In this document: piece by piece, positions 47,106 to 55,907 of the stretch
How the letters are laid out: each line of letters begins with the position of its first letter
Position numbering within the stretch: position 1 is the first letter of the stretch
Origin: Acidobacteriota bacterium
GTDB lineage: Bacteria; Acidobacteriota; Terriglobia; Acidiferrales; UBA7541
Reading direction: 5' to 3'
Assembly (NCBI GenBank): GCA_013289665.1
Contig: JABCZN010000002.1
Coordinates: forward strand, 186,001 to 250,000
DNA: 64,000 bases
Position numbers and translations under genes: made by a program
Notes under the pieces: model-generated
The model's input: only the letters and a program-made list of their open reading frames with translations
What the model was told of the DNA's origin: nothing
The model's database searches: none

Positions 47106-47951
47106 ATGAAGAAACTCGATCGCCTGGGCTGGGCGGAAGGAATACGGGTGTATACGTACGGGGTTCACACGGGAGTGCGCGTGAGCACGGTGGGAATGCT
47201 GTCTCAGATTTCCCGCCTGCTGCCCGCTGGCTGGAAAAATTCGCGCCGTGCGACCATGCAGAGGCTGTATTCCCTGGTGGTGGCGGAAAGCAACCGGCGC
47301 GCCGGGGTGAAGCGTATGCACATTCTTTACGCGGACGGCGAGCGGATCGCGCGAGACACGGAGTTGGATCAGGTGCTGGCTACACTGGAAACGGACATTC
47401 ATCGGTACGTCGCCCAAACGTCCCCCCACATGACATTTCTTCATGCGGGCGTAGTTGGCTGGCGAGGACGCGCGATTCTGTTGCCTGGCCGGAGTTTGAG
47501 CGGGAAGACCACCCTGGTGCGAGAGTTGCTGCGGCTTGGCGCAACGTACTACTCCGATGAGTTCGCCGTTGTGGACGATTCCGGGAAAGTGCACCCGTTT
47601 CCGCGGCCCCTCGGAATCCGGGAAGATTCCACCTATGCGCAGACCAACTACACCGCGGAAAAGCTGGGCGCAACCTCGGGCGTCAAACCTCTTCCGCTGG
47701 GGGCGGTCGTGATCTGCAAGTACAAAGCCGGAGCGCAGTGGAAGCCGGCTCCGCTTTCCCGCGGACAGGGCGCATTGGAATTGATGGCCAACAGCATCGC
47801 GGTGCGAAGCGAGCCTGACCAGACGCTGGGAAGAATCCAGAAGCTGGCGAGCCGCGCGGTTTTCGTCAAGGGAGTGCGTGGCGAAGCCTCGGAATCAGCG
47901 GCATCCATTTTGAATTTATTGAGTCCGGGCAAGCGACAGGAGAAGGTATGA
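47106..47951 (+). CDS. HPr kinase-like P-loop protein
   Basis: A 281-residue protein. The P-loop LLPGRSLSGKTTLVREL near residues 126-142 and GATYYSDEFAVVDDSGKVHPFPRPL match the C-terminal kinase fold of HprK and its many orphan relatives. The N-terminal 110 residues (RLYSLVV, VKRMHILYADGERIARDTE, MTFLHAGVVGWRG) match orphan HprK-like proteins, not the PTS regulator. A four-base overlap with the next gene, a PqqD-domain protein, makes a two-gene unit. Orphan HprK-like proteins near PqqD domains are known from peptide-modification loci, where some phosphorylate a peptide. The substrate here could be the neighbour's tail. No ribosome site is obvious. Confidence 0.88.
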   Translation: MKKLDRLGWAEGIRVYTYGVHTGVRVSTVGMLSQISRLLPAGWKNSRRATMQRLYSLVVAESNRRAGVKRMHILYADGERIARDTELDQVLATLETDIHRYVAQTSPHMTFLHAGVVGWRGRAILLPGRSLSGKTTLVRELLRLGATYYSDEFAVVDDSGKVHPFPRPLGIREDSTYAQTNYTAEKLGATSGVKPLPLGAVVICKYKAGAQWKPAPLSRGQGALELMANSIAVRSEPDQTLGRIQKLASRAVFVKGVRGEASESAASILNLLSPGKRQEKV

Positions 47952-48415
47952 AAAAAGGGGAATATCCCCGGGCGCGCGTGGATTGCCTCACGCGCAAGTT
48001 CGGCGACGAGCTTCTGGTGTACGACCAGCAGCGCAGCGTGGGCCATTGTTTGAATCCTACAGCGGCGGCTGCCTGGAGGCTTTCTGACGGCAAGAAGAAC
48101 CCGTCGGAATTGGCAAGAATGATGACGCAGCAGCTCTCTGCGCCGGTCAATGAGTCTGTGGTGCTGTTGGCGATCGAGGAATTGTCGCAAGCCCGTTTGC
48201 TGGTCGAATCGGAAAAACCGGCGCGGCGAACCTCGCGGCGCGAAGCAATCCGCGCGATCGGCATTGCCGGAGCCATCGCTTTGCCGCTGGTAACTTCGCT
48301 GGTTGCTCCGACTCCTGCGCGTGCGGCGTCCTGCCGGGCCAATGGGCAGCCATGCGTCAGCAACGCACAATGCTGTTCGGGAAAATGTGGAACCGGAGGC
48401 CATTGCAATGCCTGA
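47948..48415 (+). CDS. PqqD-domain protein fused to Tat-like signal and knottin-like tail
   Basis: A 155-residue three-part protein. Residues about 8-90 form a PqqD-like peptide-binding domain (SVGHCLNPTAAAAWRLSDGK). Residues 96-102, SRREAIR, resemble a twin-arginine motif and precede a hydrophobic stretch (103-120) ending in a signal-peptidase-like PARAA site near 127. The last 28 residues carry six Cys at 129, 136, 142, 143, 147 and 153, spaced C-x6-C-x5-CC-x3-C-x5-C, the cystine-knot (knottin) spacing. An internal export signal could release a Cys-rich mini-protein while the PqqD part stays inside. The start overlaps the kinase stop (ATGA). I know of no named family with this fusion. Confidence 0.85.
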   Translation: MKKGEYPRARVDCLTRKFGDELLVYDQQRSVGHCLNPTAAAAWRLSDGKKNPSELARMMTQQLSAPVNESVVLLAIEELSQARLLVESEKPARRTSRREAIRAIGIAGAIALPLVTSLVAPTPARAASCRANGQPCVSNAQCCSGKCGTGGHCNA

Positions 48416-48770
48416 CCCTCTCGACGTCACCCTTTCCTCTTCCTTCCCGCCCGCCTCGACTCTCTCAAATCGAGTTTGACGAATATCACAACCGATCGTG
48501 AGGAAAGACGCGGACGCTGCTGAGCGCCCGCCGTTACCTTCCCCGGAAGGCCGGTACCCTTTTTAATCTCGGCATCGTAAAGTGGCAAGGTAGGAAAGAT
48601 GAACTTTGGAGCCGTCGCCGCTTGGGAAAAATTGCCAGAGATGAGTCCGGCCTGCCCCGGCAAGGATGCGGTGTTGCAACTGACGGCGCAGACGCGGCAG
48701 CGCTGAGGCTGTTTCCTGTTTGCTTGAGGCTCAGGCTCGTTCATGTTCTGGTCGCGGGGAAGACCCTTCC
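48416..48770. other. Intergenic region after the PqqD-knottin gene
   Basis: About 355 bases. A minus-strand frame of 105 codons (48427-48744) has no recognisable features. No terminator hairpin with a T-run is seen. Confidence 0.45.
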
Positions 48771-50300
48771 ATGAGCGACTGCCCGATTAAAGCCGTCATT
48801 GCCGGCGCCGGGCCCGCGGGACTTACGGCCGCCTATGAGCTGAGCAAGAAGGGCCAGCGTGTGGTGGTGCTGGAGAGTGATTCCCAGTATGTTGGCGGTA
48901 TTTCGCGGACCGCGGAGTATCACGGCTACCGGTTTGATATCGGCGGCCACCGCTTCTTTTCCAAATCGCGGGAGGTGGAAGCCCTATGGACGGAGATTCT
49001 CGGCGCGGACCTGCTGGAGCGCCCGCGGTCGTCAAAGATTTACTATCGCGGGAAATTTTTCACCTATCCGCTGAAGCCGATCGAGGCGCTTTCCAGGCTT
49101 GGGGTGGTGGAATCCGCTCTGTGCGTTTTGTCATTCTTGCGGGCTCGGCTGAAACCGGTGCGCCATCCGAAATCGTTTGAAGACTGGGTGGTAAATGAAT
49201 TCGGCGAACGGCTTTTCCGGATTTTTTTCAAGACCTACACGGAAAAAGTGTGGGGCATGAGCTGCAAGGATATTTCCGCCGACTGGGCGGCCCAGCGAAT
49301 CAAGGGGCTGACACTGGGCGCGGCGATCAAAAGCGCGCTGCTGCCAAAGAGAAAACCGAACGATCGCGCGCGGGTGGTGAAGACCCTGATTGGCGCGTTT
49401 CGCTACCCGCGACTGGGACCGGGCATGATGTGGGAGGCGTGCGCTGAAAAAGTCCGGGCGCTCGGAGGCGAAGTGCTGCTGGGAAGGAGCGTTGTGGGGT
49501 GCAGCTACGATCAGGCAAATTCGTCGTGGGTTGTCTCGGCCCGAACGGCGGACGGAAAGCTCCAGGAATTTCGCGGGGAGCACCTGATCTCCTCGATGCC
49601 GATGCGACAGTTGGTTGCGCAAATCGAGCCGCGGCTTCCGGAAACCGCGCTGCGATCGGCCAATGCCCTTCGTTATCGGGACTTTCTTACGATCGGGCTG
49701 ATCCTTCGGGAACGCAACCGTTTCCGCGACAACTGGATTTACATTCACGATCCGAACGTCAAAGTCGGGCGGGTGCAGAATTACAAGTCCTGGTCGCCGG
49801 AGATGGTGCCGGATCCAGACAACTGCAGCTACGGCCTCGAGTATTTTTGCTTCGAAGGCGACGGATTGTGGACGATGCAGGATGCGGACCTGATCGCGCT
49901 CGGAGCGAAAGAGCTGGAGCAGGTTGGACTCGGCGCCACGGCGGACGTTTTGGACGGCTGCGTGATCCGGCAGCAGAAGGCGTATCCGGTCTACGATGAC
50001 GACTATCAGCAACACGTGGGCGTGATTCGCCGCGCTCTGGCTGCCCATTGCCGCAATCTGCATCTCGTCGGCCGCAATGGCATGCACAAATACAACAATC
50101 AGGATCACGCCATGATGACGGCGCTGCTGGCGGCGCGGAATATCCTCGCCGGTGAAGCCAAGTACGACGTCTGGTCGGTGAACGAAGACGGCGAATATCT
50201 TGAATCCGGCCAGGCGGGCGAAGTGTCGGGCGGCGATTCGGAGCGCCCCCCGGCAGTTGGGAAGGATTTTGACGAACGGCCATCGCTTCCGGCGGGATAG
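48771..50300 (+). CDS. FAD-dependent oxidoreductase, UDP-galactopyranose mutase/amine oxidase-like
   Basis: A 509-residue flavoprotein. AVIAGAGPAGLTAAYELSKK and VVVLESDSQYVGGISRT are the FAD-binding start, and GYRFDIGGHRFFSKS is typical of the UGM/protoporphyrinogen-oxidase-like superfamily. The end has YDDDYQQHVGVIRRAL and GRNGMHKYNNQDHAMMTALL, as in related NAD(P)/FAD proteins of polysaccharide clusters. The ATG at 48771 fits the Rossmann start; an open frame 17 codons upstream is not conserved-looking. It may act on a sugar or nucleotide sugar; a glycosyltransferase occurs 3.4 kb downstream. Confidence 0.87.
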   Translation: MSDCPIKAVIAGAGPAGLTAAYELSKKGQRVVVLESDSQYVGGISRTAEYHGYRFDIGGHRFFSKSREVEALWTEILGADLLERPRSSKIYYRGKFFTYPLKPIEALSRLGVVESALCVLSFLRARLKPVRHPKSFEDWVVNEFGERLFRIFFKTYTEKVWGMSCKDISADWAAQRIKGLTLGAAIKSALLPKRKPNDRARVVKTLIGAFRYPRLGPGMMWEACAEKVRALGGEVLLGRSVVGCSYDQANSSWVVSARTADGKLQEFRGEHLISSMPMRQLVAQIEPRLPETALRSANALRYRDFLTIGLILRERNRFRDNWIYIHDPNVKVGRVQNYKSWSPEMVPDPDNCSYGLEYFCFEGDGLWTMQDADLIALGAKELEQVGLGATADVLDGCVIRQQKAYPVYDDDYQQHVGVIRRALAAHCRNLHLVGRNGMHKYNNQDHAMMTALLAARNILAGEAKYDVWSVNEDGEYLESGQAGEVSGGDSERPPAVGKDFDERPSLPAG

Positions 50301-50686
50301 CCAAATGAAACTGGAAAACGACCCGTGCTGGTGCCGGAAAAACCCGGAAGCGAGCTGGCTATCCCCGGGGGAGTTCGCCGGGAATCCTCAGTCCAATCGC
50401 GGTTTTCATCGCCGGCGATGGCCCGGTTTTTCATGCCGGCGGGAGTAAGCGAGAACGCCCTCACGAGGAAAGAATTCAAATCCAATCTTGGGTTGTGCGG
50501 ATAAAACCAGCCTTCTCAGCCAGAATTCACGCCGGAGTTCCTCCGCACAACCAGGAATTGCGGCCAACACACGAGTTGGGAGAAACATACACAAAACGAC
50601 GTGGGAAGGAAAGACTGTTTTTTCCTGACCTGGATTTGAGATTTTGCGGGCGACTTGCTTTCCGTGCGCGGAAACCCTACGCTCGA
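50301..50686. other. Intergenic region before the M50 protease gene
   Basis: About 390 bases with no confident gene. It holds an inverted repeat, CGCCGGC at 50410-50416 and GCCGGCG at 50435-50441, without a T-run. A 47-codon frame from ATG 50305 is possible but unsupported. Confidence 0.4.
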
Positions 50687-51361
50687 ATGCTTATGAGCGA
50701 TCTGTCTCCCAACCTGCTGATGCTGGGTTTCATCTGGTACGTGGTTTTCCTTTTTTCCACAACCTGCCATGAGGCATCACATGCTTTGGCCGCAAAAATC
50801 GGAGGAGACTCCACGGCGGCGCTGGGCGGGCAACTGAGCCTGAATCCCATTCCGCATATCCGGCGGTCTTGGTATGGAATGGTGTTGTTCCCGATTCTGA
50901 GTTTTATTGTTTCCTCCGGCAGCGGCATGATCGGCTGGGCCAGCGCGCCGTACGATCCGCTGTGGGAACGGCGGCATCCGCGGCGTTCAGCATGGATGGC
51001 CTTGGCTGGGCCGGCGGCCAACTTCACGCTGATGCTGCTGGCGGTGGCGGCGCTCCACGGGGGAATGGCGCTGCAGCTTTTCCACCGCGATCCGGTCACA
51101 GGTGCGCCAAGTTTTGCGGGAACCGTGTTGCAGGTGTTGTTCTTTCTGAATCTGCTGCTGGGGACGTTCAATCTGTTGCCGGTTCCACCGCTCGATGGCA
51201 GCACCGTCGTCATGCTGTTCATGAGCGAAACGCAAGCGCAGAAATACCTCGACTGGATTCGCGGAAGCGGTTTTGCGATGGCTGGCTTGCTCGTCGGGAT
51301 GCTCGTTTTCAGCAAGGTGTTTCCCTATGTTCAGGCACTCGCCGTGCGGATCTTCTTTTAA
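50687..51361 (+). CDS. Site-2 protease-family (M50) membrane metalloprotease
   Basis: A 224-residue membrane protein. The zinc motif CHEASHALAAK (HExxH) lies in the first helix, and LLGTFNLLPVPPLDGSTV supplies the Asp ligand motif NxxPxPxLDG. About five helices make the compact Rip/SpoIVFB-like core without PDZ or CBS domains. Start is uncertain: ATG at 50687 or 50693; the frame is open further upstream, but that leader is basic and non-membrane. Substrate unknown. Confidence 0.87.
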   Translation: MLMSDLSPNLLMLGFIWYVVFLFSTTCHEASHALAAKIGGDSTAALGGQLSLNPIPHIRRSWYGMVLFPILSFIVSSGSGMIGWASAPYDPLWERRHPRRSAWMALAGPAANFTLMLLAVAALHGGMALQLFHRDPVTGAPSFAGTVLQVLFFLNLLLGTFNLLPVPPLDGSTVVMLFMSETQAQKYLDWIRGSGFAMAGLLVGMLVFSKVFPYVQALAVRIFF

Positions 51362-52124
51362 GAGCGAATGAGGCGGTTGTTCTGCCAGGGATTCGCTGAA
51401 TCTTTCATAATGCCTGTTCAGTTTGGACCACGATTGAAGGGGTTGTGGCTTCTGTGCACACATCGCCGGGTGTGCAGGATTTAAGTGCTTATGCCTCGCG
51501 GGTTTGCGATGCCGCCGGCGGCCGATCGGCTGCTCTTTTGACCTCGGAGGCGATTTATGGCCGATTTGGAAACGCAACCGCTGGGGCCCGGACCGGGATA
51601 GTGGGAGTATCTGGCTGGGATGAAGACGAGGTTTCTTTGTGGAACAGGCGGAACTCGTTTCAGACGCGTGCGCGGGAAATCACATGACATTGTCAAGGAT
51701 GTTATCTGGGGGGCTCCATCATTTTTGTGCGGCCGATTCAGCTGACAGCGCAACACCGGGTCGACCCAGTCCCGTACGAAGCAAGATTTGCGGGCTCTAG
51801 CCCGGAAGGAAATCCCCAGATCCGGTTGAATGGAGTGCAAGCTGAAGCGCAACCGCGAACACTACCCGGTGAATCAAGAAACGGTTCCCATCCACTTCGG
51901 GACAATGCACCATTTTGGCAGTACTTTCCTGGGTTCCGCCGCTTGTTCCGATGCGCTTTTTCTGATCGGCTGGTCCTAAAAATTCTTGCTGCATCGCTTT
52001 CACAACGTTGAAAGTGTTCCACTTAGCGAAGCATCGCCGCTCATGAGGCCGGCGGTTCCGGGCAATCTCAGCGAGTGAATGAATTGAACACGTCTTTGGC
52101 ACAGCGGTTGCCTCTTTGTGGGAC
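51362..52124. other. Intergenic region upstream of the sigma-54 activator
   Basis: About 760 bases. Short frames (for example GTG 51445 to 51687) lack family features. The only clear signal is a sigma-54-like promoter at 52097-52111 near the 3-prime end. The length suggests an untranslated leader, decayed gene or undetected RNA; no tRNA pattern was seen. Confidence 0.45.
52097..52111 (+). promoter_or_regulatory. Sigma-54-type promoter
   Basis: TGGCAC at 52097-52102, five bases, then TTGC at 52108-52111: the -24/-12 GG-GC elements in exact spacing. The predicted transcription start (about 52123) is almost at the ATG at 52125, so either the message is nearly leaderless or translation starts later (GTG at 52149). 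The match could also be chance. Confidence 0.4.
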
Positions 52125-53549
52125 ATGGCTTACCTTACTTACAAGACTGTGGCGGTAACCTCACTTCAGAGTTCTCTTACACCGTGCATCTTCGACGACG
52201 ACCCAGCCGAGCGGGACTTGCTTGCCCATCTGATTACCGACATGGGTTATGAGCCGGTTCTGACGCCGGACCCGGAAGAGGCGCTGCGGCTGATTCGCAT
52301 GGGCCGCTGCCGGGTGGTCTTTGCGAGCACACATCTGGATAATCCCGCCCCGTTTGATTTTCTGGACCGCGCACTGCGATCTGATCCCGACGTGCAAGTG
52401 ATGATCATGACCGCGCAATACACGCTGGAGGGGGCGCTCGAAGCCATCCGGCACGGGGCCGCGGATTTTCTCCCCAAACCCCTGGACCAGGTGCGGTTGA
52501 AACGCACGCTGGACGATCTTGCGGCACTGACTGACCAGCGGCGAAGGGTGCGTTCGCTCGAAGAGGAGCTTTTGAAGGATCTGGAATTTCATGGCATTGT
52601 GGGGAAAAGCCCGGCGATGCTGGAAGTCTTTGATTTCACGCGCAAGGTGGCGCGGCATTACACCAATGTGCTTCTGGTGGGTCCGACAGGGTCAGGGAAA
52701 GAATTGGTGGCGCGGGCGATTCATCTGATCAGTCCGGTAGGACAGCAGCGGCTGGCGATGTGCAACTGTTCGACGATGGTGGACACGCTGCTGGAGAGCC
52801 AGTTGTTCGGGCACGTGCGGGGCGCGTTTACGGGGGCCACGGACACCCGGCCGGGAGTGTTCGAGTATGCCAACGGCGGCACGGTGTTTCTGGACGAAGT
52901 GGGAGAGACTTCCCTGGCCATGCAGGCGAAATTGCTTCGCGTGATCCAGAACCGCGAGATACAGTACGTGGGATCGCCGGAGGTGAAGCAGGTGAATGTG
53001 CGGCTGATCGCGGCGACGAACCGCGATTTGCGCACTGAAGTGTTCTCCGGGCGGTTTCGCGAGGATCTGTTCTACCGACTGAGCTCGATTCAGATTCGCA
53101 TTCCCTCGCTGGCCGAGCGGCTCGAAGACATTCCCCTGCTGGTGCAGTTCTTCCTGAAGAAGTACAACGACTCCTACGGAAAGAGTATCGCCGGGCTGAC
53201 GCGGCGCGCGCAGACGGTGCTGCTGCAGCATCCCTGGCCGGGCAATGTGCGGGAACTGGAGAACGTTATTTCCACCGCGTGCATTACCGCCACGGGCGAC
53301 TCCATTGATATCGGCGACTTGCCGGAGCATTTGCAGCATCGCAGCCCGCGGCTGGCGGGAGAGGAAGACTGGCGGCCGCTTTCACTCGAGGATGTGCGCA
53401 AGGTGCACATCCAGAGAGTACTGCAGATGTGCCACGGCAACCGGCTGCGCGCGGCGCAGATCCTGGGGATTGGCCGCACCAGCTTGTATCGCTACCTGAA
53501 GCGGGACGGTTACGCGGCTCGCCCACGTTCCAGCAGCGCCACCGCCTGA
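52125..53549 (+). CDS. Sigma-54-dependent activator with atypical receiver domain
   Basis: A 474-residue NtrC-type activator. The receiver (residues about 20-130) keeps the acidic cluster DDD at 24-26, T96 and K118, but where the phosphoacceptor Asp belongs the sequence is VVFASTH, with Ser68 aligned to it. The AAA+ domain is intact: Walker A GPTGSGKE near 186, GAFTGA near 234 for sigma-54 contact, Walker B GGTVFLDEVGE near 253, and arginine-finger region. A Fis-type HTH (AAQILGIGRTSLYRYLKRDG) ends the protein. No sensor kinase is adjacent. A TTG upstream at 52116 is an alternative start. Regulation by phosphorylation is therefore doubtful. Confidence 0.92.
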   Translation: MAYLTYKTVAVTSLQSSLTPCIFDDDPAERDLLAHLITDMGYEPVLTPDPEEALRLIRMGRCRVVFASTHLDNPAPFDFLDRALRSDPDVQVMIMTAQYTLEGALEAIRHGAADFLPKPLDQVRLKRTLDDLAALTDQRRRVRSLEEELLKDLEFHGIVGKSPAMLEVFDFTRKVARHYTNVLLVGPTGSGKELVARAIHLISPVGQQRLAMCNCSTMVDTLLESQLFGHVRGAFTGATDTRPGVFEYANGGTVFLDEVGETSLAMQAKLLRVIQNREIQYVGSPEVKQVNVRLIAATNRDLRTEVFSGRFREDLFYRLSSIQIRIPSLAERLEDIPLLVQFFLKKYNDSYGKSIAGLTRRAQTVLLQHPWPGNVRELENVISTACITATGDSIDIGDLPEHLQHRSPRLAGEEDWRPLSLEDVRKVHIQRVLQMCHGNRLRAAQILGIGRTSLYRYLKRDGYAARPRSSSATA

Positions 53550-53748
53550 TTCTTAGCTCCACCCTGCATCGTGAGCGGGCCGTCCCGCTCCTTATTTTCC
53601 TTCTGCCGACCGCTTCAAAATCTGCTTCAGCCTAAACTCTGTGCTCGGCTGCATGCTGTCCTCTCTGGCTCCGTGCCTGATACACTTTGGGCGTTGCCTA
53701 TCGCCCGGCGTGCGCGGCTGATCTCGGATGGTTTGAGGAGAGCCCTGT

Positions 53749-54687
53749 TTGGACGTTTCGGTTATTCTTCTGACGCGCAATACCTGTCAGCAAACGCGTG
53801 AAGCCATTGATTCGGTATTTGCTTCCGCGGACACTCATACCAAAGAGATTCACGTTATAGATAACGCCTCAACCGATAAGACATCGAGCCTCTTGCCATC
53901 GGTGTTCCCGGAAATTCATTACAAAAGGATGGAACGGAATGTTGGCTTCGCGCGCGGCGTGAATCTTGCGGCGCGCGAGGCAAGTGGCGATTTTTTGCTG
54001 CTGCTCAATTCGGATGCGCGACTGACCCGGGATACGGTTCGACTTTCCGTGGAGTGGATGCGCTCCAATCCTGGCTGCGGCGTCGCGGGGGCGCAGCTAC
54101 TTAATGCGGATGGAACGAAACAGAACTCGATCGCCAACTTCCCTTCCCTGGCAACGGAACTTCTAAACAAATTTCTTCTGCGCACGTTTTGGCCGAAGCG
54201 GTTCCCGGGGAAGGAACAGGAATACGCTCGGCCGATGGAAGTGGAATCCGTCATCGGCGCATTCCTTCTGGTTCGCCGGGAAGTGTGGGAAAAACTGGGA
54301 GGAATGGACGAGCGTTTTTTCTTTTTCCTGGAGGAAACCGATTTCTGTCTGCGGGCGCGGCAAGCGGGATTTGCCACCGTGCATCTCCCACAGGTACATG
54401 TGTGGCACAGCCAGGGACAGACCGCGAAACAGGATCCCGCGGCGGCGCGGATTGAATACTGGCGATCGCGCTACGCTTATTTTGCCAAGCACAGGAGCCG
54501 GACGGATCGGATCGCGCTGCGTTGCGGTTTGCTGCTGCGGTTGCTGGTGGATTCGGCGGTGAGCGGTTTGTTGGCGGCCATCACGCTTGGAGGATCGCGG
54601 CGATGGAGAGAAAAATTTGCGGTGCACTGGGCACTGCTTTTCTGGCATCTGCGGGGACGCCCGGCCGGCACCGGTCTGCCGCGGTGA
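53749..54687 (+). CDS. Family 2 glycosyltransferase
   Basis: A 312-residue GT-A glycosyltransferase, WbbL/rhamnosyltransferase-like. VSVILLTRNTCQQTREAIDS opens the nucleotide-binding fold, LLLLNSDARLT gives the DxD-like site (NSDA), and FFLEETDFCLRARQAGF is the usual ED motif. The TTG start at 53749 is preceded by GAGGAG with eight bases of spacing. The C-terminal 60 residues include a weak hydrophobic stretch. Donor and acceptor are unknown. Confidence 0.92.
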   Translation: MDVSVILLTRNTCQQTREAIDSVFASADTHTKEIHVIDNASTDKTSSLLPSVFPEIHYKRMERNVGFARGVNLAAREASGDFLLLLNSDARLTRDTVRLSVEWMRSNPGCGVAGAQLLNADGTKQNSIANFPSLATELLNKFLLRTFWPKRFPGKEQEYARPMEVESVIGAFLLVRREVWEKLGGMDERFFFFLEETDFCLRARQAGFATVHLPQVHVWHSQGQTAKQDPAAARIEYWRSRYAYFAKHRSRTDRIALRCGLLLRLLVDSAVSGLLAAITLGGSRRWREKFAVHWALLFWHLRGRPAGTGLPR

Positions 54688-54842
54688 CGGCTGGCAGGAA
54701 TGTTCCTGATTGAAACAATGTCCCAACCCGCTGCAATTTGCTTTCTCTTCGTAACTCTCGCCGAAAATCCGCCCTTCCGCACCATTTTTCCGGTATTCTG
54801 AAGAGGTTAATTCCTTGCCCCCTTCCCCAGGTTGCCAGGACG

Positions 54843-55901
54843 ATGTCGAAAAAAATGCGCCGCAGCGGGCGCTTGCTCGAATCCATCCCGATCCTCCTGA
54901 TTGGCAGTGACGCCGAAGGCCGCGTGTTTTCGGAAGATACGCATACGGTGGTGCTGAGCCTGCACGGAGCCGGGATTGTTTCCACGCATAAACTGGTTGC
55001 CGAGCAAGAGTTGATTCTGCGCTCGACGGCGTCCAATCATGAGGCCGAGATTCGCGTCGTGGGCGAGATCGGATCACAGGATGGGCTTTATACATACGGA
55101 GTCGAATTCCTGGACGCGGAGCTGGACTTCTGGAAGATGGATTTTCCTGCGTCTCCTTCGCCGACAGAGCGGCCGCTGGAACTGGTGCTGGAGTGCGGCA
55201 GTTGCGGGGCGACGGTGACGCTCCTGAACGGCGATTATGAGTTCGATGTGTGCGCGATTCACGGCGGACTGGTGCGCTACTGCACGGAATGCGGGTTTGC
55301 GACGGTGTGGAGGCGGCCGGAGACCGATGGCGCTTCGCGAACGGCGGCGTCGAAGGTGGAACGAAAGTTGGAACCACCGCCCCGGACGTCAGTGATTGTT
55401 GAGCACGTAGGACTGGAGCTAGAGGAACAGGAACAGAGAGTGGCGCCACGCTTCGCGGAGTACGTTTCGCCGGGAGTGACGATCGATCTGGAGGCGTGCG
55501 CGGGGCGGATGGACCCGCGCGTGGAAGAGCGTGCGAAAGCATGGCCGAGGAGTGAAGCGCGGGTGGTGGTGGCGGCGGCAACCACGACGGCGGCGAAGGA
55601 CCGGCGGCAGCGGGTGCGTGCGAAGGTGAACTACTTTGCCTGCGTGCAGAGCGCCGCGTTCGGGAAAGATGTGGTGACTTGCGTTGATATGTCGCGCGGA
55701 GGATTGGGATTCCGGACAAAGACTGCATATGCGATTTCAACGGACGTGACGATCGCGGTGCCGTTCTCGCCGGAGTCGCCAGACGCGCCGGCGATTTATG
55801 TGGCGGCGCGAGTGGTGAATATCGCGGAGCTGCCGGAACTGAAAATGTTCCGGTGCGGGGTGGCGTTTTTGCCCGCGGCGGGGACGCGGGAGCACGCCTG
55901 A
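54843..55901 (+). CDS. PilZ-domain protein with zinc-ribbon-like insert
   Basis: A 352-residue cytoplasmic protein. The C-terminal PilZ domain (about residues 250-345) has RRQRVRAK and DMSRGGLGF, matching the RxxxR and D/NxSxxG c-di-GMP-binding motifs. The N-terminal 100 residues (RRSGRLLESIPILL to VEFL) look like a second, degenerate PilZ-type barrel lacking DxSxxG. Between them, two CxxC pairs (CGSCG near 118 and CTECG near 147) with a Cys/His in between suggest a zinc ribbon. The start ATG at 54843 is preferred. A c-di-GMP effector role is inferred. Confidence 0.85.
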   Translation: MSKKMRRSGRLLESIPILLIGSDAEGRVFSEDTHTVVLSLHGAGIVSTHKLVAEQELILRSTASNHEAEIRVVGEIGSQDGLYTYGVEFLDAELDFWKMDFPASPSPTERPLELVLECGSCGATVTLLNGDYEFDVCAIHGGLVRYCTECGFATVWRRPETDGASRTAASKVERKLEPPPRTSVIVEHVGLELEEQEQRVAPRFAEYVSPGVTIDLEACAGRMDPRVEERAKAWPRSEARVVVAAATTTAAKDRRQRVRAKVNYFACVQSAAFGKDVVTCVDMSRGGLGFRTKTAYAISTDVTIAVPFSPESPDAPAIYVAARVVNIAELPELKMFRCGVAFLPAAGTREHA

Positions 55902-55907
55902 ACGAGC

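Noticed and set aside
48427..48744. Minus-strand frame of 105 codons after the PqqD-knottin gene
   Set aside because: No ribosome site or domain; composition fits chance. Kept as intergenic.
50305..50448. 47-codon frame just after the FAD oxidoreductase gene
   Set aside because: Plausible start but no homology cue or conserved pattern.
51445..51687. Plus-strand frame of 80 codons (GTG start)
   Set aside because: No recognised features; may be a decayed gene but cannot be supported.
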